Below, one piece after another: positions 60,836-64,000 of a stretch of 64,000 nt of DNA. Under the pieces are notes generated by a model. That model worked only from the letters and a program-made list of their open reading frames with translations. It ran no database searches and had not been told where the DNA came from. The position numbers and the translations under genes are program-made. How positions within the stretch are numbered: the stretch's first letter is position 1; every line of letters starts with the position of its first letter. The DNA comes from Moniliella sp. 'wahieum' (Eukaryota; Basidiomycota; Moniliellomycetes; Moniliellales; Moniliellaceae): positions 382,001 to 446,000 of the forward strand of contig RSEE01000030.1 of assembly GCA_003971905.1 (NCBI GenBank), read 5' to 3'.

Positions 60836-61391
60836 TCAAGAGCTCGCCGGCTTGATCGTGAAGCGGGGGCTCTCGTTGCCGGAAGTCCCCATCAGGTTGA
60901 TAATGTAGTCATCACGCTCTTTCAGGTCTGTAGGCAGAGTGACGGTAAAGTGACCCTGGGTGTATGGCACTTTGGGTTGACCAGTTGCATCCCACAGGAC
61001 CAGTTCAGGTTCTCTCCGCCCGAATCATCGTCCAACTGGTAGCCCAACTTGATGGAGGCAACCGACATGTTTTGGGCTGCGGCGGGATGTTGTCCGTCTC
61101 CCTGGGGAATCCCAAAAGAAAAGCAGACATCGTCAGCATCTCTCATGGAAGCACGGCTGGAGGGAGAGAGAGAAATAGACAGAGATGGGGATATTTGACG
61201 TACCACTCCAGGTAGAGGGGCTTGCCAGCATACGCCACCTGGCCCGCGTGCGGGGTGGTAACGGTGGGATCCCAGGAGATGCGCTTAACCATGTCGACGG
61301 AGGGCTTCATGGGCATTGCCGAAACGAGGGTGCTACCCAGGACAAGAACACTTGCTAGAGTAGCGGCTGTGAGTTTGGAGGCGGCGAGCAT
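60836..61391 (-). CDS. Small secreted protein, Kre9/Knh1-like beta-sandwich
   Basis: Start ATG at 61391: a classic signal peptide MLAASKLTAATLASVLVLGS-TLVSA with cleavage expected near residue 25. The mature part reads MVKRISWDPTVTTPHAGQVAYAG and KPLYLEW. The 101-bp intron 61103-61203 leads to ETDNIPAAAQNMSVASIKLG and YQLDDDSGGENLNW, then VLWDATGQPKVPYTQGHFTV, TLPTDLKERDDYIINLMG and NESPRFTIKPASS. About 150 residues, no GPI signal or TM at the end. The Trp-Asp start and the late DYIINLMG/SPRFTI strands recall the Kre9/Knh1 N-terminal domain found in many small secreted fungal proteins, but the role is unknown. Frame breaks near 61092 and 61000. Secretion is well supported, family moderate. 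Confidence 0.75.
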
Positions 61392-61821
61392 GGTGGTGCT
61401 TTGGCAAATATATCGAAGTGGTGGCAGGTGAGATAGGCGTCGGTAGGAAGGTTGTGTAGGACGGATGGGGTGGTGGCGGTGGTGGTACGAGAGGGGGGGA
61501 GGGGGGGGTCTTTTTATGCCCTCCACCCACCGCCGGAGCTCGAGGGATCGGGGGCTGCTGGTGGTTTCGCAGGGTCTGCATGGCCAGGGGTTATTCATCG
61601 CATGTACTATTCTGAAGCGGTATATATGTGTACCCCGGAGTTCCGGCGTGCCCTGGTGCATCCCTTAGGTGGCCGTGGCGCATGCGAGCAGCAATGTCGG
61701 GGCCATGTCCTTCTGGCCACTGCACCCCACGCTACCTCCTCATCCTACCTTGTTCCATCCCTGTCCTCGCCAAGCCAGGGCAAGCGTGCTTTCATCAAAA
61801 GGTTCGGGCCAAGGGGAAGAG
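61392..61821. other. Intergenic: promoter of the secreted-protein gene and 3' region of NEO1
   Basis: A C/T-rich minus strand with GGGGGAGGGGGG on plus near 61495-61510. TATATATG near 61620. No gene supported. Confidence 0.5.
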
Positions 61822-64000
61822 CTAGGTCATGGCCAACTTGGAGTAGCTGGGCGGTGCCAACCGGCGCTTGATCGCCTTGATCGCGTACAGAGGGAAGGAG
61901 CTAATGGCAACGATCAAAGACACCTTCCAGAGGAACTGAAGGGTGAGGACGAAGCGCAAGTCGAAGAACTCGGGGAGGAATACAATGCTGATGCAGTAGA
62001 GCATGATTGTCGCAACCTCGGAATCAGCATGTAAAGGTGCCTGCCGAAGCGCAAAGCATTCAGTTAGCATCCAAGGCGTGCCGTCAAGCAAGATGAGAGA
62101 AACGAACCAAGTAGTAATTTCCAGCGCAACCATGATGAGCTCGTTGAACACGAGCTGTGAAAGAAATGGAGACAATGTTAAGGAACTCATTCTCAAACAA
62201 TGCCAAGGAGGCGATCATGATGGCGCCGCCTTGGTAGATGGATATCATGAGCCACTCGGTGAACGTTTTGCTGGAGAGAGACCGGCCCTTGGTCAAATCT
62301 TTGTACAACTCGGGGTACATGAGTGACATGTCCTCGCTCACATCCCGATCGAGCACAAGGGAGAAGACAGGTGCCATGGTGTAAATCGTAGCGTAGCCAA
62401 CCATTAGCCAGCCTTGGTAAAGCGCAATGGGGGCAAAGTAGAATATGGCACTGAAGACGGCTTGCATGACACTGATAATCAATCCTCGGTGAATGACAAA
62501 CTGGGCGAGCTTGGAGCTGCGCTTATACGAGTTGCGCCCGTGCCAGACCAACAAGCGGGTGAGGTGGGAAAACTGGGTAAGGCTAAAATCGGCCGCTAAC
62601 GAGGCTTGCTTGCCTTCCTTGCCCACAATGCCCAGCCCCACATTGGCCGCCTGGATCATGGCCACATCGTTCCCACCATCGCCAATGCAACAGACCCGCT
62701 TCTGGGTAAAGTCCTTGATTAGACGCGCCACGTCGGCTTTTTGCTGGGGACTACACCGGCATGCAACCACAGCACTGAGCTGAGTCGCCACCTCGATGAA
62801 CTCGGTCGCCAACTGCGGGTGCTGGGGGGAGAGAAGTTGGTGTAAGCTATCGCCATCAATGACAAGGCAGCAATCCAGCTTGGTTCGAAGAATGGACAGA
62901 GCATCGCGAGCAGCCTGAGGGTGGGAAGCTTTTGAACAGTGTGGATGTACTGATTACGTGCCACCAGGCGAGAGCTGATAGCAATACAAGTCGCCGTCTC
63001 GATCTTGTCACCAGTCAGCATCCAAATTTTGATTCCACCATATTGCGAAGGAGCTCGAGGTGGCCTTGACCCCCACCTGTAACTTATCCTCCACTCCTGT
63101 AAGGCCCAAGAGCTCCAGCTGATACTCCAGGTGCTGGGACACCACAGCAGCCATCGCCTCGTTGCGATCTTCGAGCTGCAATCGGGCTTGCTTGTAAGCA
63201 AATTCAAACGATGCCCACGCTTCAGCACTAAGTTTCTTGCGACCGATAACCAGTGTGCGCAGACCGTCTCGGGCCATGTTTCCCGTCTCCTCATCCAGCC
63301 AATCGTTCTCCGCTACAATCTTGGTCATGACAACATCGGCTCCCTTCTGGTAGAACGTCACTTCGCCCGAGCGCTCATCACGAATGACAATCCCCATGCG
63401 TTTGCTCTCGCTGCTGAAGGGGAAGATTTCGAGAATGCGGAAGCGGTAAAGCTGCCCGTTGCTGGCGGCCCGGAGTGTCAAACTCGTCCGGTCACGGTAC
63501 ACCAGCGTGAGACCAATACTCTCGGTCCAGCGCACAATGGCCACCTCGTCTGGGACGAAGCTTGGTACGTAATCTGGGGTTTGTCCTCCCCTCCTCCTCC
63601 TCCTTCCTCATCGTCCTCGATCACCGGTGTAACATTGTGGCAGAGAGCCAGGGCCAATGCAATGTCCTTGACACGCTGGCTCATATCGCGTCGGGCACGG
63701 GGCACATAGTGCTGTCCTCCAGAGACAGAGCGATCTTGTTGTTTCTGGGCTGCCTTATTGCTCTTGCCTGGCCCGGCAGGTGCCTCGTCGAGTGCAAGAG
63801 CTTGTGCCAGTTGCGCAGCCACCTCATCAAATGCATCAAACCCATAACTCATGGTGCCCAGGTGGAGCTTGCGTAACTCCATCTCGTTTTGAGTCAAGGT
63901 TCCTGTTTTGTCCGAAAGAAGATATTCGATCCTCCCAACTCTTCGGGCAAAGTGCTGGTTCGCACCACCGTCCCAGGAATGTCTGGGTCCGACATGATCT
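61822..64000 (-). CDS. NEO1: P4-ATPase phospholipid flippase, Neo1/ATP9 class, C-terminal part
   Basis: A lipid flippase of Golgi/endosomal membranes that works without a Cdc50-type beta subunit. The gene runs in from beyond the right edge and stops at 61822-61824, so the actuator domain and first TMs are missing. Visible are the phosphorylation motif [19 protein letters not shown] (about 63910-63855), the N-domain ([35 protein letters not shown]), [18 protein letters not shown], the hinge [20 protein letters not shown] (about 62690) and TMs 5-10. It ends [15 protein letters not shown], the Neo1-type ending. A 67-bp intron (62041-62107) joins EITTW to HLYML. Frame breaks near 63555, 63040, 62820, 62165 and 62025. 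The short [15 protein letters not shown] segment after DKTGT supports Neo1 over Drs2 or Dnf. Confidence 0.9.

Overview
The window is nuclear DNA from a fungus, most likely a basidiomycete. It is GC-rich by eye. Genes lie on both strands and are spliced by short introns, mostly 50-100 bp, with GTRNGT donors, CTNAC-type branch sites and YAG acceptors. The gene content is fungal: a fused PurK-PurE ADE2, a Mig1/CreA repressor, a Scd6 P-body protein, a KCS1 kinase and a Neo1 flippase. I cannot place it in a genus. I saw no rRNA, confident tRNA, CRISPR array or recognisable transposon.

Layout. 0-5.3 kb: the end of an unrecognised WW-motif repeat protein, an RNase H-fold protein that appears to have lost its catalytic acids, and an unidentified minus-strand gene. 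5.9-16.2 kb: DBP2 helicase with one 661-bp intron, UGP1, ADE2 and 14-3-3, all on plus. 17.9-26.5 kb: a PIN4-like RNA-binding protein (minus), a vacuolar Ca2+/H+ exchanger and an acyltransferase-like protein. 26.8-33.1 kb: KCS1 and Mig1/CreA (both minus). 33.1-37.2 kb: a 4-kb gene-poor block built from short palindromic words. 37.2-46.5 kb: cytosolic AspRS (minus) divergent from SCD6, and SEC1 (minus) divergent from RACK1. 47.6-58.4 kb: a multi-pass membrane protein, a SAPS-family Sit4-phosphatase partner, RPS3 (minus), a possible small Cys-rich gene divergent from it, and an RMD1/DUF155 protein. 59-64 kb: an unrecognised low-complexity protein, a small secreted protein (minus) and the C-terminal part of the NEO1 flippase (minus, running off the window).

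Most genes are housekeeping and independent rather than a pathway cluster. Translation and mRNA fate are well represented (DBP2, PIN4, AspRS, SCD6, RACK1, RPS3), as are nutrient and phosphate signalling (14-3-3, KCS1, Mig1, SAPS) and membrane traffic (SEC1, NEO1).

Reading caution: many conserved genes are broken by single-base shifts, mostly the loss of one base from a short homopolymer (GG, CC, CCCC, TTT). They are far more likely consensus-sequence errors than pseudogenes. CDS coordinates below therefore span the whole gene, from start to stop, including introns and frame breaks. RACK1 and RPS3 are intact.
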